Below, piece after piece: positions 31,323-47,233 of a stretch of 64,000 bases of DNA. Every line of letters starts with the position of its first letter. Position 1 is the first letter of the stretch. Below the pieces are notes generated by a model that did no database searches, was not told where the DNA came from, and saw nothing but the letters and a program-made list of their open reading frames with translations. A program made the translations under genes and the position numbers. Origin of the DNA: Simmondsia chinensis (Eukaryota > Streptophyta > Magnoliopsida > Caryophyllales > Simmondsiaceae); NCBI GenBank assembly GCA_018398585.1, contig JAGTTD010000016.1:22987212-23051211 (forward strand), read 5' to 3'.

Positions 31323-34300
31323 TATTTTGAGGCAACTATCCTAATTGTTTGGATTAAATTCAAATGTGATATTCGGCTTCGTGGACATTACTTATGGATA
31401 CAACTTTATAAAAAAAACGAATTTTACTTCACTATTTCTTTTCAAAAAAGGGATCAGATTGTATATGACATGAAAATTTGGGGAATTACATATTCCATTC
31501 AATGATGCACATTAATTACATTAGTAAATATTTAAAGCTTCATTTTAATAAGAAAAAATTGAACGGTGGTGGAAATTGAACCCCCATTGTTAGCTTGGAA
31601 GCCGATGGGTTCTGATTTAATACTAAAAATGGCTGGAAAACATTTTGAAAAATTGTTACCGATATTTTATTCCAAAGCCTATTTTCCAAACGAAAAAAAA
31701 TTAAAAACTCAGCATAAAAATTATTTTCTATTTCTAATCATGGCTTTGATTAACTTGAAGAAGATAGGGCCCATTTTCAAGGCCAAAAAATGGCCAAAAA
31801 TCATTACTCTAACAATAAAAAAAGGGAGAAAACGAGTGCTTATTTGACCAAGATACAGAAAATAATCCTGTTTAGAAGTATTTTTGTACAAAATATATTT
31901 AAATAGGTCATTTTGGAGCAATAGAGGGGTTACATCCTGAATGGGAAAGGTTGCGTACATCCACCCCATCCTGACCCCGCTTATATGAGAGCCCTTGAGA
32001 CACTTAGTCTGTTGTTGTTGCTATATTTTGGAGTAACTATCCTAATTGTTTGGATTAAATTCAAATGTGATATACGGCTTCGTGGACATTAATTATAGAT
32101 ACAAAATTATAAAAAAATGAATTTTACTTCCCTATTTCTTTTTCAAAAAAGGGATCAGATTGTATATGACATAAAAATTTGGGGAATTACATATTCCATT
32201 CAATGATGCACATTAATTACATTAGCAAATATTTAAAACTTCATTTTAATAAGAAAAAATTGAACGGTGGTGGAAATTGAACCCCCATTGTTAGCTTGGA
32301 AGCCGATGGGTTCTGATTTAATACTAAAAATGGCTGGAAAACATTTTGAAAAATTGTTACCGATATTTTATTCCAAAGCTTATTTTCCAAACGAAAAAAA
32401 ATTAAAAACTCAGCGTAAAAATTATTTTCTATTTCTAATCATGGCTTTGATTAACTTGAAGAAGATAGGGCCCATTTTCAAGGCCCAAAAAGGGCCAAAA
32501 ATCATTACTCTAACAATAAAAAAAGAGAGAAAATGAGGGCTTATTTGACCAAGATACAGCAAATAATCCTCTTTTAAAGCATTTTTGTACAGAATATATT
32601 TAAATAGGTCATTTTAAAGCAATTGAGGGGTTACATCCTGAATGGGCAAGGTTGCGTACATCCACCCCTCCCAGACACCGCTTATATGGGAGCTCTTGAG
32701 ACACTGGATCTGTTGTTGTTGCTGGTGTATTTTGGGCAACAATCCTAATTATTTGGATTAAATTCAAATGTGATATTGGGCTTCGTGGACATTAATTGTG
32801 GATAGAACGTTATAAAATAATGAATTTTACTTCACTATTTCTTTTTCATAAGAGGGATCAGATTATATATGACATGAGAATTTAGAGAATTACATATTCC
32901 ATTCAATGATGAACATTAATTACATTAGTAAATATTTAAAGCTTCATTTTAATATGAAAAAACTGAACGGTGGTGGGAATTGAACCCGCATTGTTAGCTT
33001 GGAGCCGATAGGTTAAAGTCAACGCTGATTAAATACTAAAAGTGGTTGGAAAACTTTTTGAAAAATTGTTACCGATATTTCATTCGAAAGCATATTTTCC
33101 AAATGAAAAAAAATTAAAAACTCAGCACAAAAATTATTTTCTATTTCTAAACATGGCTTTGATTAACTTGAAGATGATAGGACCCATTTTCAAGGCCCAA
33201 AAAGGGCCAAAAACCATTACTCCAAAACTGAAAAAAGTGTGAAAACGGTTGCTTATTTGACCAAGATACAGAAAAAAAAAATTCTCTTTAGAAGCATTTT
33301 TGTACAAAATATATTTAAGTAGGTCATTTTGGAGCAATCGAGGAGTTACATCCTGAATGGGCAAGGTTGCGTACATCCACCCCTCCCAGACCCCGCTTAT
33401 ATGGGAGCCCTTGAGACATCGGGTCTGTTGTTGTTGTTGTTGTTGTATTTTGGAGCAACTACTCTAATTGTTTGGATTAAATTCAAATACGATATTCGGC
33501 TTCGTGGACATTAATTATAGATACAACATTATAAAAAAATGAATTTTACTTCACTATTTCTTTTTCAAAATAGGGATCAGATGGTGTATGACATGAAAAT
33601 TTAGGGAATTACATATTCCATTCAATGATGCACATTAATTACATTAGTAAATATTTAAAACTTCATTTTAATATGAAAAAACTGAATGGTGGTGGGAATT
33701 GAACCCGCATTGTAAACTTGGAAGCCGATTTGTTAATGTCAATGCTGATTAAATACTAAAAATTGTTGGAAAACATTTTGAAAAATTGTTACCGATATTT
33801 CATTCCAAAGGGTATTTTTAAATTAAAAAAAATTAAAAACTCAGCATAAAAATTATTTTCTGCTTCTAAACATGGCTTTGATTAACTTGAAGAAGATAGG
33901 GCCCATTTTCAAGGCCAAAAAAGGGCCAAAAATCATTACTCCAACAATAAAAATAGAGAGAAAACAAGTGCTTATTTGACCAAGATACAGAAAATAATTC
34001 TCTTTAGAAGCATTTTTGTACAAAATATATTTAAGTAGGCCATTTTAAAGCAATTAAGGGGTTACATCCTGAATGGACAAGGTTGCGTAAATCCATCCCT
34101 CCCAGACGCCGCTTATATGGGAACACTTGAGACACTGGGTATGTTGTTATTGTTGGTGTATTTTGGAGCAAGTATCCTAATTGTTTGGATTAAATTCAAA
34201 TGTGATATTTGGCTTCGTGGACATTAATTGTGGATAGAACATTATAAAAAAACGAATTTTACTTCACTATTTCTTTTTCATAAGAGAGATCAGATTATAT

Positions 34301-37300
34301 ATGACATGAGAATTTAGGGAATTACATATTCCAGTCAATGATGAACATTAATTACATTAGTAAATATTTAAAACTTCATTTTAATATGAAAAAACTGAAC
34401 GGTGGTGGGAATTGAACCCGCTTTGTAAACTTGGAAGCTGATTGGTTAAAGTCAATGCAGATTAAATACTAAAAATTGTTGGAAAACATTTTGAAAAATT
34501 GTTACCGATATTCATTCCAAAGATTATTTTTAAATTAAAAAAAATTAAAAACTCAGCATAAAAATTATTTTCTATTTCTAAACATGGCTTTGATTGTCTT
34601 GAATAAGATAGGGCCCATTTTCAAGGCCCAAAAAGGGCCAAAAATCATTACTCCAACAATAAAAAAAGAGAGAAAACGAGTGCTTATTTGACCAAGATAC
34701 AGAAAATAATCCTCTTTAGAAGCACTTTTGTACAAAATATATTTAAATATGTCATTTTAAAGCAATTGAGGGGTTACATCCTGAATGGGCAAGGCTGCGT
34801 ACATCCACTCCTCCCAGACCCCTCTTATATGGGAGCCCCTTGAGATACTGGGTATGTTGTTATTGTTGTTGTATTTTGGAGCAACTATCCTAATTGTTTG
34901 GATTAAATTCAAATGTGATATTTGGCTCCGTGGATATTACTTATGGATACAACATAATAAAAAAACAAATTTTACTTCGCTATTTCTTTTTCAAAAAAGG
35001 GATCAGATTGTATATGACATGAAAATTTAGGGAATTACATATTTCATTCAATGATGCACATTAATTACATTTGTAAATATTTAAAACTTCATTTTAATAT
35101 GAAAAAACTGAACGGTGGTGGGAATTGAACCCGCAATGTTAGCTTGGAAGTCGATGGGTTAAAGTCAATGCTGATTAAATGCTAAAAATTGTTGGAAGAC
35201 ATTTTGAAAAATTGTTTCCGATATTTCATTCCAAAGCGTATTTTCCAAATGAAAAAAAATTAAGAACTCAGCTTAAAAATTATTTTCTATTTCTAAACAT
35301 GGCATTGATTAACTTGAAGAAAATAGGGCCCATTTTCAAGGCCCAAAAGGGGCCAAAAGTCATTTCTCCAACAATTAAAAAAGAGAGAAAACGGGTGCTT
35401 ATTTGACCAAGATACATAAAAATAATCCTATTTAGAAGCATCTTTGTACAAAATATATTTAAATAGGTCGTTTTGGAGCAATTGAGGGGTTACATCCTGA
35501 ATGGGCAAGGCTGCGTACATCCACCCCTCCCAGACCCCGCTTATATGGGAGCCCCTTGAGACACTGGGTCTGTTATTGTTGTTGTTATATTTTGGAGCAA
35601 CTATCCTAATTGTTTGGATTTAATTGAAATGTGAAATTCGGCTTCGTGGACATTAATTATGGATACAACATTATTAAAAAATGAATTCCACTTCACTATT
35701 TCTTTTTCAAAAAAGGGATCAGATTGTATATGACATTAAAATTTAGGGAATTACATTTTCCATTCAATGATGCTTATTAGTTACATTAGTAAATATTTAA
35801 AACTTCATTTAAATATGAAATAACTGAACGGTGGGGGGAATTGAACCCGGATTGTTAGCTTGGAAGCCGATAGGTTAAAGTCAATGATGATTAAATACTA
35901 AAAATGGTTGGAAAACATTTTGAAAAATTGTTACCGATATTTCATTCCATAGCGTATTTTCCAAATGAAAAAAAAATAAAAAACCCTGCATAAAAATTAT
36001 TTTCTATTTTTAAACATAGCTTTGATTAACTTGAAGAAGATAGGGCCCATTTTCAAGGCCCAAAAGGGCCAAAAATCATTACTCCAAAAATAAAAAAAGA
36101 GTGAAAACGGGTGCTTATTTGACCAAGATACAAAAAAAAATTCCTCTTTAGAATCATTTTTGTACAAAATATATTTAAATAGGTCATTTTGGAGCAATTG
36201 AGGGGTTACATCCTGAATGGGCAAGGTTGCGTACAACCACCCCTCCCAGACCCCGCTTATATGGGAGCCCTTGAGACACCAGGTCTGTTGTTGTTGTTGT
36301 CGTATTTTGGAGCAACTATCCTAATTGTTATGATTAAATTCAAATGTGATATTCGGCATCGTGGACATTAATTATGGATACAACATTATAAAAAAACGAA
36401 TTTTACTTCACTATTTCTTTTTCAAAAAAGGGATCAGATTGTGTATGACATGAAAATTTAGGGAATTACATATTCCATTCAATGATGCACATTAATTACA
36501 GTAGTAAATATTTAAAACTTCATTTTAATAAGAAAAAACTGAACGGTCGTGGGAATTGAACCCGCATTGTTAGCTTGGAAGCCGATGGGTTAAAGTCAAT
36601 GCTGATTAAATACTAAAAATGGTTGGAAAACATTTTGAAAATTTGTTACTGATATTTCATTCCAAAGCGTATTTTCCAATTAAAAAAAAATTAAAAACTC
36701 AGCATAAAAATTATTTTCTATTTCTAAACATGGCTTTGATTAACTTGAAGAAGATAGGGCACATTCTCAAGGCCCAAAAAGGGCCAAAAGTCATTACTCC
36801 CACAATAAAAAAAAAGAGAAAAAACGAGTGCTTATTTGACCAAGATACAGAAAATAATCCTCTTTAGATGCATTTTTGTACAAAATATATTTAAATAGGT
36901 CATTTTGGAGCAATTGATGGGTTACATCCTAAATGGGCAAGGTTGCGTACTTCCACCCCTCCCAGACCCCGCTTATATGGGAGCCCATGAGACACTGGGT
37001 CTTTTGTTGTTGTTGTTGGTGTATTTTGGAGCAACTATCTTATTTGTTTGGATTAAATTCAAGTGTGATATTTGGCTTCGTGGACATTAATTGTGGATAC
37101 AACATTACAAAAAAATGAATTTTACTAACCTATTTCTTTTTCAAAAAAGTGATCAGATTGTATATGACATGAAAATTTAGGGAATTACATGTTCCATTCA
37201 ATGATGCACATTAATTGCATTGGTAAATATTTAAAACTTCATTTTAATAAAAAAAAAAAACTGAACGGTTGTGGGAATTGAACCCGCATTGTAAGCTTGG

Positions 37301-40300
37301 AAGCCGATAGGTTAAAGTCAATGCTGATTAAATACTAAAAATTGTTGGAAAATATTATGAAAAATTGTTACCAATATTTTATTCCAAAGAGTATTTTGCA
37401 AATGAAAAAAAATTAAAAACTTAGCATAAAATTTACTTTCTAATTCTAAACCTGGCTTTGATTAACTTAAAGAAGATAGGGCCCATTTCAAGGCCCACAA
37501 AGGGCCAAAAATCATTGCTCCAACAATAATAAAAAAAAAAAAAAAAGAGAGAGAAAACAAGGGCTTATTTGACCAAAATACAGAACATAATCCTCTTTAG
37601 AAGCATTTTTGTACAAAATATATTTAAGTAGGTCATTTTGGTGCAATTGAGTGGTTACATCCTGAATGGGCAAGGCTGCGTACATCCACTCCTCCCAGAC
37701 CCCGCTTATATGGGAGCCCCTTGAGACACTGAGTCTGTTGTTGTTGTTGTTGTATTTTTGAGCAACTATCCTAATTGGTTGGAGTAAATTAAAATGTGAT
37801 ATTCGGCTTCGTGGACATTAATTATGGATACAACATTATAAAAAAAATGAATTTTGCTTCCCTATTTCTTTTTCAAAAAAGGGATCAGATTGTATATGAC
37901 ATGAAAATTTGGGGAATTACATATTCCATTCAATGATGCACATTAATTACATTAGTAAATATTTAAAACTTCATTTTAATATGAAAAAACTGAACAATGG
38001 TGGGAATTGAACCCGCATTGTTAGCTTGGAAGCTGATAGGTGAAAGTCAATGCTTATTAAATACTAAAAATTGTTGGAAAACATTTTGAAAAATTGTTGC
38101 CGATATTTCATTCCAAAGCGTATTTTGCAAATGAAAAAAAATTAAAAACTCAGCATAAAAATTACTTTCTAATTCTAAACAAGGCTTTGATTAACTTGAA
38201 GAAGATAGGGCCCATTTTCAAGGCCCACAAAGGGCAAAAAATCATTGCTCCAACAATAAAAAAAAAGAGAGAAAACAAGTGCTTATTTGACCAAAATACA
38301 AAACATAATCCTCTTTGAAGCATTTTCGTACAAAATATATTTAAATAGGTCATTTTGGAGCAATTGAGGGGTTACATCCTGAATGGGTAAGGCTGCGTAC
38401 ATCCACTCCTCCCAGACCCCGCTTATATGGGAGCCCTTTGAGACACTGGGTCTGTTGTTGTTGTTGTGGTATTTTGGAGCAACTATCCTAATTGTTTGGA
38501 TTAAATTAAAATGTGATATTCGGCTTCGTGGACATTAATTATGGATACAACATTATAAAAAAAATGAAATTTGCTTTCCTATTTCTTTTTCAAAAAAGGG
38601 ATCAGATTGTATATGACATGAAAATTTGGGGAATTACATATTTCATTCGATGATGCACATTAATTACATTAGTCAATATTTAAAACTTAATTTTAATATG
38701 AAAAAACTGAACGGTGGTGGGAATTGAACCCGCATTGTTAGCTTGGAAGCTGATAGGTGAAAGTCAATGCTGATTAAATACTTAAAATTGTTGGAAAACA
38801 TTTTGAAAAATTGTTGCCAATATTTCATTCCAAAGCGTATTTACCAAATGAAAAAAAATTAAAAACTCACGGTAAAAATAATTTTCTATTTCTAAACAGA
38901 GCTTTGATTAACTTCAAGAAGATGGGGGCCATTTTCAAGGCCCAAAAAGGGCCAAAAATTATTGCTCCAACAATAAAAAAAAAAGAGAGAAAACGAGTGC
39001 TTATTTGACCAAAATACTGAAAATAGTCCTCATTAGAAGCATTTTTGTACAAAATATATTTAAATATGTCATTTTGGAGCAATTGATGAGTTACATCCTG
39101 AATGGTCAAGACTGCGTTCGTCTACTCTTCCCAGACCCCGCTTACGTGGGAGCCCTTGAGACACTGGGTCTGTTGTTGTTGTTGTTGTATTTTGGAGCAA
39201 TTATCCTTATTGTTTGGATTAAATTCAAATGTGATATTTGGCTTCGTGAACATAACTTATGGACACAACTTTATAAAAAAACAAATTTTACTTCACTATT
39301 TCTTTTTCAAAAAAGGGATCAGGTTGTGTATGACATGAAAGTTTAGGGAATTACATTTTCCATTCAATGATGCACATTAATTACATTAGTAAATATTTAA
39401 AACTTCATTTTAATCAGAAAAACTGAACGGTGGTGGGAATTGAACCCGCATTGTTAGCATGGAAGCCGATGGGTTAAAGTCAATGCTGATTAAATACTAA
39501 AAATGGTTGGAAAACACTTTGAAAAATTGTTTCCGATATTTCATTCCGAAGCGTAATTTCCAAATTAAAAAAAATTAAGAACTAAGCATAAAAATTATTT
39601 TCTATTTCTAAACATGGCTTTGATTAACTTGAAGAAGATAGGGCCCATTTTCAAGGCCCAAAAAGGGCCAAAAATCATTACTCCAACAATAAAAAAAAGA
39701 GAGAAAACGAGTGCTTATTTGACCAATATACATAAAATAATCCTCTTTAGAAGCATTTTTGTACAAAATATATTTAATTAGGCCATTTTGGAGCAATTGA
39801 GGGGTTACATCCTCAATGGGCAAGGTTGCGTACATCCACTCCTCCCAGACCCCGCTTATATGGGAGCCCCTTGAGACACTGAGTCTGTTGTTGTTGTTGT
39901 TGTATTTTGGAGCAACTATCCAATTGTTTGGATTAAATTCAAATGTGATATTCGGCTTCGTGGACATTACTTATGGATACAACTTTATAAAAAAACGAAT
40001 TTTACTCCACTATTTCTTTTTCAAAAAAGGGATCAAATTGTATATGATATGAAAATTTGGGGAATTACATATTCCATTCAATGATGCACTTTAATTACAT
40101 TAGTAAATATTTAAAACTTCATTTTAATTAGAAAAAAATTGAACGGTGGTGGGAATTGAACCCCCATTGTTAGCTTGGAAGCCGATGGGTTCTGATTTAA
40201 TACTAAAAATGGTTGGAAAACATTTTAAAAACTTGTTACCGATATTTTATTCCTAAGCTTATTTTCCAAATGAAAAAAAAATTAAAAACTCAGCATAAAA

Positions 40301-43300
40301 ATTATTTTCTATTTCTAAACATTGCTTTGATTAACTAGAAGAAGATAGGGCCCATTTTCAAGGCCCAAAATGGGCCAAAAATCATTACTCTAACAATAAA
40401 AAAAATGGAGAAAACGAGTGCTTATTTGGCCAAGATACAGAAAATAATCCTGTTTAGAAGCATTTTTGTACAAAATATATTAAAATAGGTCATTTTGGGG
40501 CAATAGAGGGGTTACATCCTGAATGAGAAAGGTTGCGTACATCCACCCCTCCCTGACCCTGCTTATACGGGAGCCTTTCAGACACTGGGTCTGTTGTTGT
40601 TATTGTTGTTGTATTTTGGTGCAACTATCCTAATTGTTTGGATTAAATTCAAATGTGATATTCGGCATCGTGGACATTAATTATGGATACAAGTTTATAA
40701 AAAAACGAATTTTACTTCACTATTTCTTTTTCAAAAAAGGGATCAGATTGTATATGACATGAAAATTTGGAGAATTACATATTCCATTCAATGATGCACT
40801 TTAATTACATTAGTAAATATTTAAAACTTCATTTTAATTAGAAAAAAATTGAATGGTGGTGGGAATTGAGCCCCCATTGTTAGCTTGGAAGCCGATGGGT
40901 TCTGATTTAATACTGAAAATGGTTGGAAAACATTTTGAAAAATTGTTACCGATATTTTATTCCTAAGCTTATTTTCCAAATGAAAAAAAATTGAAAACTC
41001 AGCATAAAAATTATTTTCTATTTCTAAACATTGCTTTGTTTAACTTGAAGAAGATAGGGCCCATTTTCAAAGCCCAAAAAGGGCCAAAAATCATTACTCT
41101 AACAATAAAAAAAGGGAGAAAACAAGTGCTTATTTGACCATGATACAGAAAATAATCCTGTTTAGAAGCATTTTGGTACAAAATATATTTAAATAGGTCA
41201 TTTTGGAGCAATAGAGGGGTTACATACTGAATGAAAAAGGTTGCGTACATCCACCCCTCCCTGACCCTGCTTATATGGGAGCCCTTGAGACACTGGGTCT
41301 GTTGTTGTTGTTGTTGTATTTTGGTGCAACTATCCTAATTGTTTGGATTAAATTCAAATGTGATATTTGGCTTCGTGGACATTAATTATGGATACAACAT
41401 TATAAAAAAATGAATTTTACTTCACTATATTTTTTTCAAAAAAGGGATCAAATTGTATATGACATGAAAATTTAGGGAATTACATATTCCATTCATTGAT
41501 GCACATTAATTACATTAGTAAATATTAAAACTTCATTTTAATATGAAAAAATTGAACGGTGGTGGGAATTGAACCCCCATTGTTAGCTTGGAAGCCGATG
41601 GGTTCTGATTTAATTCAAAAAATGGTTGGAAAACATTTTGTAAAATTGTTACTGATATTTCATCCAAAGCGTATTTTTCAAATGAAAAAAAATTAAAAAC
41701 TCAGCATAAAAATTATTTTCTACTTCTAAACATGGCTATGATTAACTTGAAGAAAATAGGGCCCATTTTCAAGGCCCAAAAAGGGCCAAAAGTTATTACT
41801 CCCACAATAAAAAAAAGACAGAAAACGAGTGCTTATTTGACTAAGATACAAAAAAAAATCCTCTTTAGAAGCATTTTTGTGCAAAATATATTTAAATAGG
41901 TCATTTTGGAGCAATTGAGGGGTTACATCCTTAATGGGCAAGGTTGCGTACATCCACCTCTCCCAGACCCCGCTTATATGGGAGCCCTTGAGACACCGGG
42001 TCTGTTGTTGTTGTTGTCGTATTTTGGAGCAACTATCCTAATTGTTTGGATTAAATTCAAATGTGATATTCGGCATCGTGGACATTAATTATGGATACAA
42101 CATTATAAAAAAATGAATTTTACTTCACTATTTCTTTTTCAAAAAAGGGATCAGAATGTGTATGTCATGAAAATTTAGGGAATTACGTATTCCATTCAAT
42201 GATGCACATTAATTACATTAGTAAATATTTAAAACTTCATTTTAATAAGAAAAAACGAAACGGTGGTGGGAATTGAACCCGCATTGTTAGCTTGGAAGCC
42301 GATAGGTTAAAGTCAATGCTGATTAAATACTAAAAATGGTTGGAAAACATTTTGAAAAATTGTTACCGAAATTTCTTTCGAAAGCATATTTTCCAAATGA
42401 AAAAAAATTAAAAACTCAACATAAAAATTATTTTCTATTTCTAAACATGGCTTTGATTAACTTGAAGAAGATAGGGTGCATTTTTAAGGGCCAAAAAAGG
42501 CGAAAAGTCATTACTCCCACAATAAAAAAAAGAGAAAAAACGAATGCTTATTTGACCAAGATACATAAAATAATCCCCTTTAGACGCATTTTTGTACAAA
42601 ATATATTTAAATAGGTCATTTTGGAGCAATTGAGGAGTTACATCCTGAATGGGCAAGGTTACGTACATCCACCCCCCCAGACCCCGCTTATATGGGAGCG
42701 CATGAGACACTGGGTCTGTTGTTGTTGGTGGTGTATTTGGGAGCAACTGTCCTATTTGTGTGGATTAAACTCAAATGTGATATTTGCCTTCGTGGACATT
42801 AATTGTGGATACAACATTATAAAAAAATGAATTTTACTACACTTTCTTTTTCAAAAAAGGGATCAGATTGTATATCACATGAAAATTTAGGGAATTACAT
42901 ATTTCATTCAATGATGCACATTAATTGCATTAGTAAATATTTAAAACTTCATTTTAATATGAAAAAACTGAACGGTGGTGGGAATTGAACCCGCATTGTA
43001 AGCTTGGAAGCCGATAGGTTAAAGTCATTGCTGATTAAATACTAAAAATTGTTGGAAAACATTTTGAAAAATTGTTACCGATATTTCATTCCAAAGCGTA
43101 TTTTGCAAATGAAAAAAAATTAAAAACTCAGAATAAAAAATATTTTCTAATTCTAAACAAGGCTTTGATAAACTTGAAGAAGAGAGGGCCCATTTTCGAG
43201 GCCCACAAAGGGCCGAAAATCGTTGCTCCAAAAATAAAAAAAAGGGAGAAAACGAGTGCTTATTTGACCAAAATACAGAAAATAATCCTCTTTAGAAGCA

Positions 43301-46300
43301 TTTTTGTACAAAATATATTTAAATAGGTCATTTTGGAGCAATTGAGGGGTTACATCCTGAATGGGCAAGGCTGCGTATATCCCCTCCTCCCAGACCCCGC
43401 TTATATGGGAGACATTTGAGACACTAGGTCTGTTGTTGCTGTTGTTGTATTTTGGAGCAACTATCCTAATTGTTTGGATTAAATTCAAATGTGATAATCG
43501 GCCTAGTGGACATTACTTATGGATACAACTTTATAAAAAAACGAATTTTACTTCACTATTTCTTTTTCAAAAAAGGGATCAGATAGTATACGATAAGAAA
43601 ATTTGGGGAATTACATATTCCATTCAATGATGCACATTAATTACATTAGTAAATATTTAAAACTTCGTTTAAATAAGAAAAAATTGAACGATGGTGGGAA
43701 TTGAACCCCCATTGTTAGCTTGGAAGCCGATGGGTTCTGATTTAATACTAAAAATGGTTGTAAAACATTTTGAAAAATTGTTACAGATATTTTATTACAA
43801 AGCTTATTTTCCAAATGAAAAAAAAATTAAATACTCAGCATAAGAATTATTTTCTATTTCGAAACATGACTTTGAATAACTTGAAGAAGATAGGGCCCAT
43901 TTTCAAGGCCCAAAAAGGGCCAAAAATCATTACTCCAACAATAAAAAAAAGTGAGAAAACGAGTGCTTATTTGACCAAGATACATAAAATAATCCTGTTT
44001 AGAAACATTTTTGTACAAAATATATTTAAATAGGTCATTTTGGAGCAATAGAGGGGTTACATCCTGAATGGGGAAGGTTGCATACAACCACCCCCCTGAA
44101 CCCGCTTATATGGGAGCCCTTGAGAAACTGGGCCTGTTGTTGTTGTTGTATTTTGGAGCAACTATCCTAATTGTTTGGATTAAATTCAAATGTGATATTC
44201 GGCTTCGTGGACATTAATTATGGATGCAACATTATAAAAAAAGAATTCTACTTCACTATTTCTTTTTCAAAAAAGGGATCAGATTGTATATGACATGAAA
44301 ATTTAGGGAATTACATATTCCATTCAATGATGCACATTAATTACATTAGTAAATATTTAAAACTTCATTTTAATATGAAAAAATTGAATGGTGGTGGGAA
44401 TTGAACCCGCATTGTTAGCTTGGAAGCTGATAGGTTAAAGTCAATGCTGATCAAATACTAAAAATGGTTGGAAAACATTTTGAAAAATTGTTACCGATAT
44501 TTCATTCCAAAGCGTATTTTCCAAAGGAAAAAAAATTAAAAACTCAGCATAAAAATTATTTTCTATTTCTAAACATGGCTTTGATTAACTTGAATAAGAT
44601 AGGGCCCAATTTCAAGGCCCAAAAAGGGCAAAAAATCATTACTCCAAAAATAAAAAAAGAGGGAAAACAGGTGCTTATTTGACCAAGATATAGAAAATAA
44701 CCCTCTTTAGAAGCATTTTTGTACAAAATATATTTAAGTAGGTCATTTTGGAGCAATTGAGGGGTTACATCCTGATTGGGCAAGGTTGTGTACATCCATC
44801 CCTTCAAGACCCCGCTTATATGGGAGCCCTGGAGACACCGGGTCTGTTGTTGTTATTGTTGTATTTTGGAGCAACTATTCTAATTGTTTAGATTAAATTC
44901 AAATGTGATATTCGGCTTCGTGGACATTTGTTATGGATACCACATTATAAAAAAACGAATTTTACTTCACTATTTCTTTTTCAAAAAAGGGATCAGATTT
45001 TGTATGACATGAAAATTTAGGGAATTACATATTCCATTCAATGATGTACATTAATTACATTAGTAAATATTTAAAACTTCATTTTAATAAGAAAAAACTA
45101 AACAGTGGTGGGAATTGAACCCGCATTGTTAGCTTGGAAGCCGATGGGTTAAAGTCAATGCTGATTAAATACTAAAAATGGTTGGAAAACATTTTAAAAA
45201 ATTGTTACCGATATTTAATTCCGAAGCGTATTTTCCAATTAAAAAAAATTTAAAAACTCCGCATAAAAATTATTTTCTATTTCTAAACATGGCTTTGATT
45301 AACTTGAAAAAGATTGGGCCCATTTTCAAGGCCCAAAAAGGGCCAAAAGTCATTACTCCCACAATAAAAAAAGAGAGAAAACAAGTGCTTGTTTGACCAA
45401 GATACAGAAAATAATCCTCTTTAGAAGCATTTTTGTACAAAATATATTTAAATAGGTCATTTTGGAGCAATTGAGGGGTTACATCCTGAATGGGCAAGGT
45501 TGCGTACATCCACCCCTCCCAGACCCCGCTTATATGGGAGCCTATGAGACACTGGGTCTGTTGTAGTTGTTGGTGTATTTTTGGTCAACAATCGTATTTG
45601 TTGGGATTAAATTCAAATGTGATATTTGGCTTTGTGGACATTAATTGTGGATACAACATTATAAAAAAATGAATTTTACTTCACTATTTCTTTTTCAAAA
45701 ATGGGAACAGATTGTATATGACATGAAAATTTAGGGAATTATATATTCCATTCAATGATGCACATTAATTGCATTAGCAAATATTTAAAACTTCATTTTA
45801 ATATGAAAAAACTAAACGGTGGTGGGAATTGAACCCACATTGTAAGCTTGGAAGCCGATAGGTTAAAGTCAATGCTGATTAAATACTAAAAATTGTTGGA
45901 AAATATTTTGAAAAATTGTTACAGATATTTCATTCCAAAGCATATTTTGCAAATGAAAAAAAACTAAAAACTCAGTATAAAAATTATTTTCTATTTCTAA
46001 ACATGGCTTTGATTAACTGGAAGAAGATAGGGCCCATTTTCAAGGCCCACAAACGGCCAAAAATCATTGCTCCAACAATAAAAAAAAGAGAGAAAACGAG
46101 TGCTTATTTGACCAAAATACAAAAATAAATCCTCTTTAGAAGCATTTATTGTACAAAATATATTTAAATAGGTCATTTTGGAGCAATTGAGGGGTTACAT
46201 CCTAAATGGGCAAGGCTGCTTACATCCACTCCTCCCAGACCCCGCTTATATGGGAGCCCCTTAAGACACTGGGTCTGTTGTTGTTGTTGTTGTATTTTGG

Positions 46301-47044
46301 CGCAACTATCCTAATTGTTTGGATTAAATGAAAATGTGATATTCGGCTTTGTGGACATTAATTATGGATTCAACATTATAAAAAAAATGAATTTTACTTC
46401 ACTATTTCTTTTTCAAAAAAGGGATCAGATTGTATATGACATGAAAATTTCGGGAATTACATATTCCATTTAATGATGCGCATTAATTACATTAGTAAAT
46501 ATTTAAAACTTCATTTTAATATGAAAAAAACTAAACGGTGGTGGGAATTGAACCCGCATTGTTAGTTTGGAAGCCGATAGGTGAAAGTCAAAGCTGATTA
46601 AATACTAAAAATTGTTGGAAAACATGATGAAAAATTGTTATCGATATTTCATTCCAAAGCGTATTTTCCAAATGAAAAAAAATTAAAAACTCAGCATAAA
46701 AATTATTTTCTATTTCTAAACATAGCTTTGATTAACTTGAAGAAGATAGGGCCCATTTTCAAGGCCCAAAAAGGGCCAAAAATCATTACTCCAACAATAA
46801 AAAAAAGAGAGAAAACGAGTGCTTATTCAACCAAAATACAGAAAATAATCCTCTTTAGAAGCATTTTTGAACAAAATATATTTAAATAGGTCATTTTGGA
46901 GCAATTGAGGGGTTACATCTTGAATGGTCAAGGCTGCGTACATCCACTCCTCCCGGACCCCGCTTATATGGGAGCCCCTTGAGACACTGGGTCTGTTGTT
47001 GTTGTCGTTGTATTTTGGAGCAACTATCCTAATTGTTTGGATTA

Positions 47045-47221
47045 TGTGAAACAATGCAATTGATGATAATATAAAATGAAGAGTACATGCTCTATATATA
47101 GAGCTACAAGACATGACAAAGTACTAGAGTGCCCTTGCCTCCTTACATATGGGGGGAGGGTAAGGGAGTTAATGTACTAAATCCTAGAAGTACTAAACCC
47201 TAGACGTGCTATACTCTAATA
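47045..47221 (-). repeat. Copia-B 3' LTR
   Basis: 177 bp; on the element strand it begins TATTAGAG (TA instead of the usual TG) and ends TTTCACA. It contains CTCTATATATAGAG, shared with the Copia-A LTR at 2321-2336. Confidence 0.93.
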
Positions 47222-47233
47222 GGCCCCCTCAAT
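47222..47233 (-). other. Polypurine tract (Copia-B)
   Basis: On the minus strand ATTGAGGGGGCC directly precedes the 3' LTR. Confidence 0.85.

Larger units (their letters stand above)
30806..47039 (+). repeat. Satellite array, left block: ~713-bp monomers head to tail
   Basis: The anchor GGTCATTTTGGAGCAA recurs at about 31205, 31906, 32607, 33322, 34038, 34750, 35466, 36182, 36898, 37631, 38348, 39067, 39781, 40488, 41196, 41899, 42614, 43326, 44033, 44741, 45455, 46171 and 46889, a mean spacing of 713 bp. All copies face the same way. Each contains in order a SINE-type 3' end with (TTG)n, a GATTAAATTCAAATGTGATATT block, a CATTCAATGATGCACATTAA block, a GTGGGAATTGAACCCGC tRNA-like block, an ATTTCATTCCAAAGCG block and AAGGCCCAAAAAGGGCC. 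Monomers diverge by substitutions and small indels only. Short open frames that recur in both strands are by-products of the repetition. Confidence 0.96.

Noticed and set aside
33688..33757. Functional tRNA-Gly gene in the satellite
   Set aside because: The D-arm and anticodon stem cannot pair properly, there is no acceptor stem, and the A box is weak.
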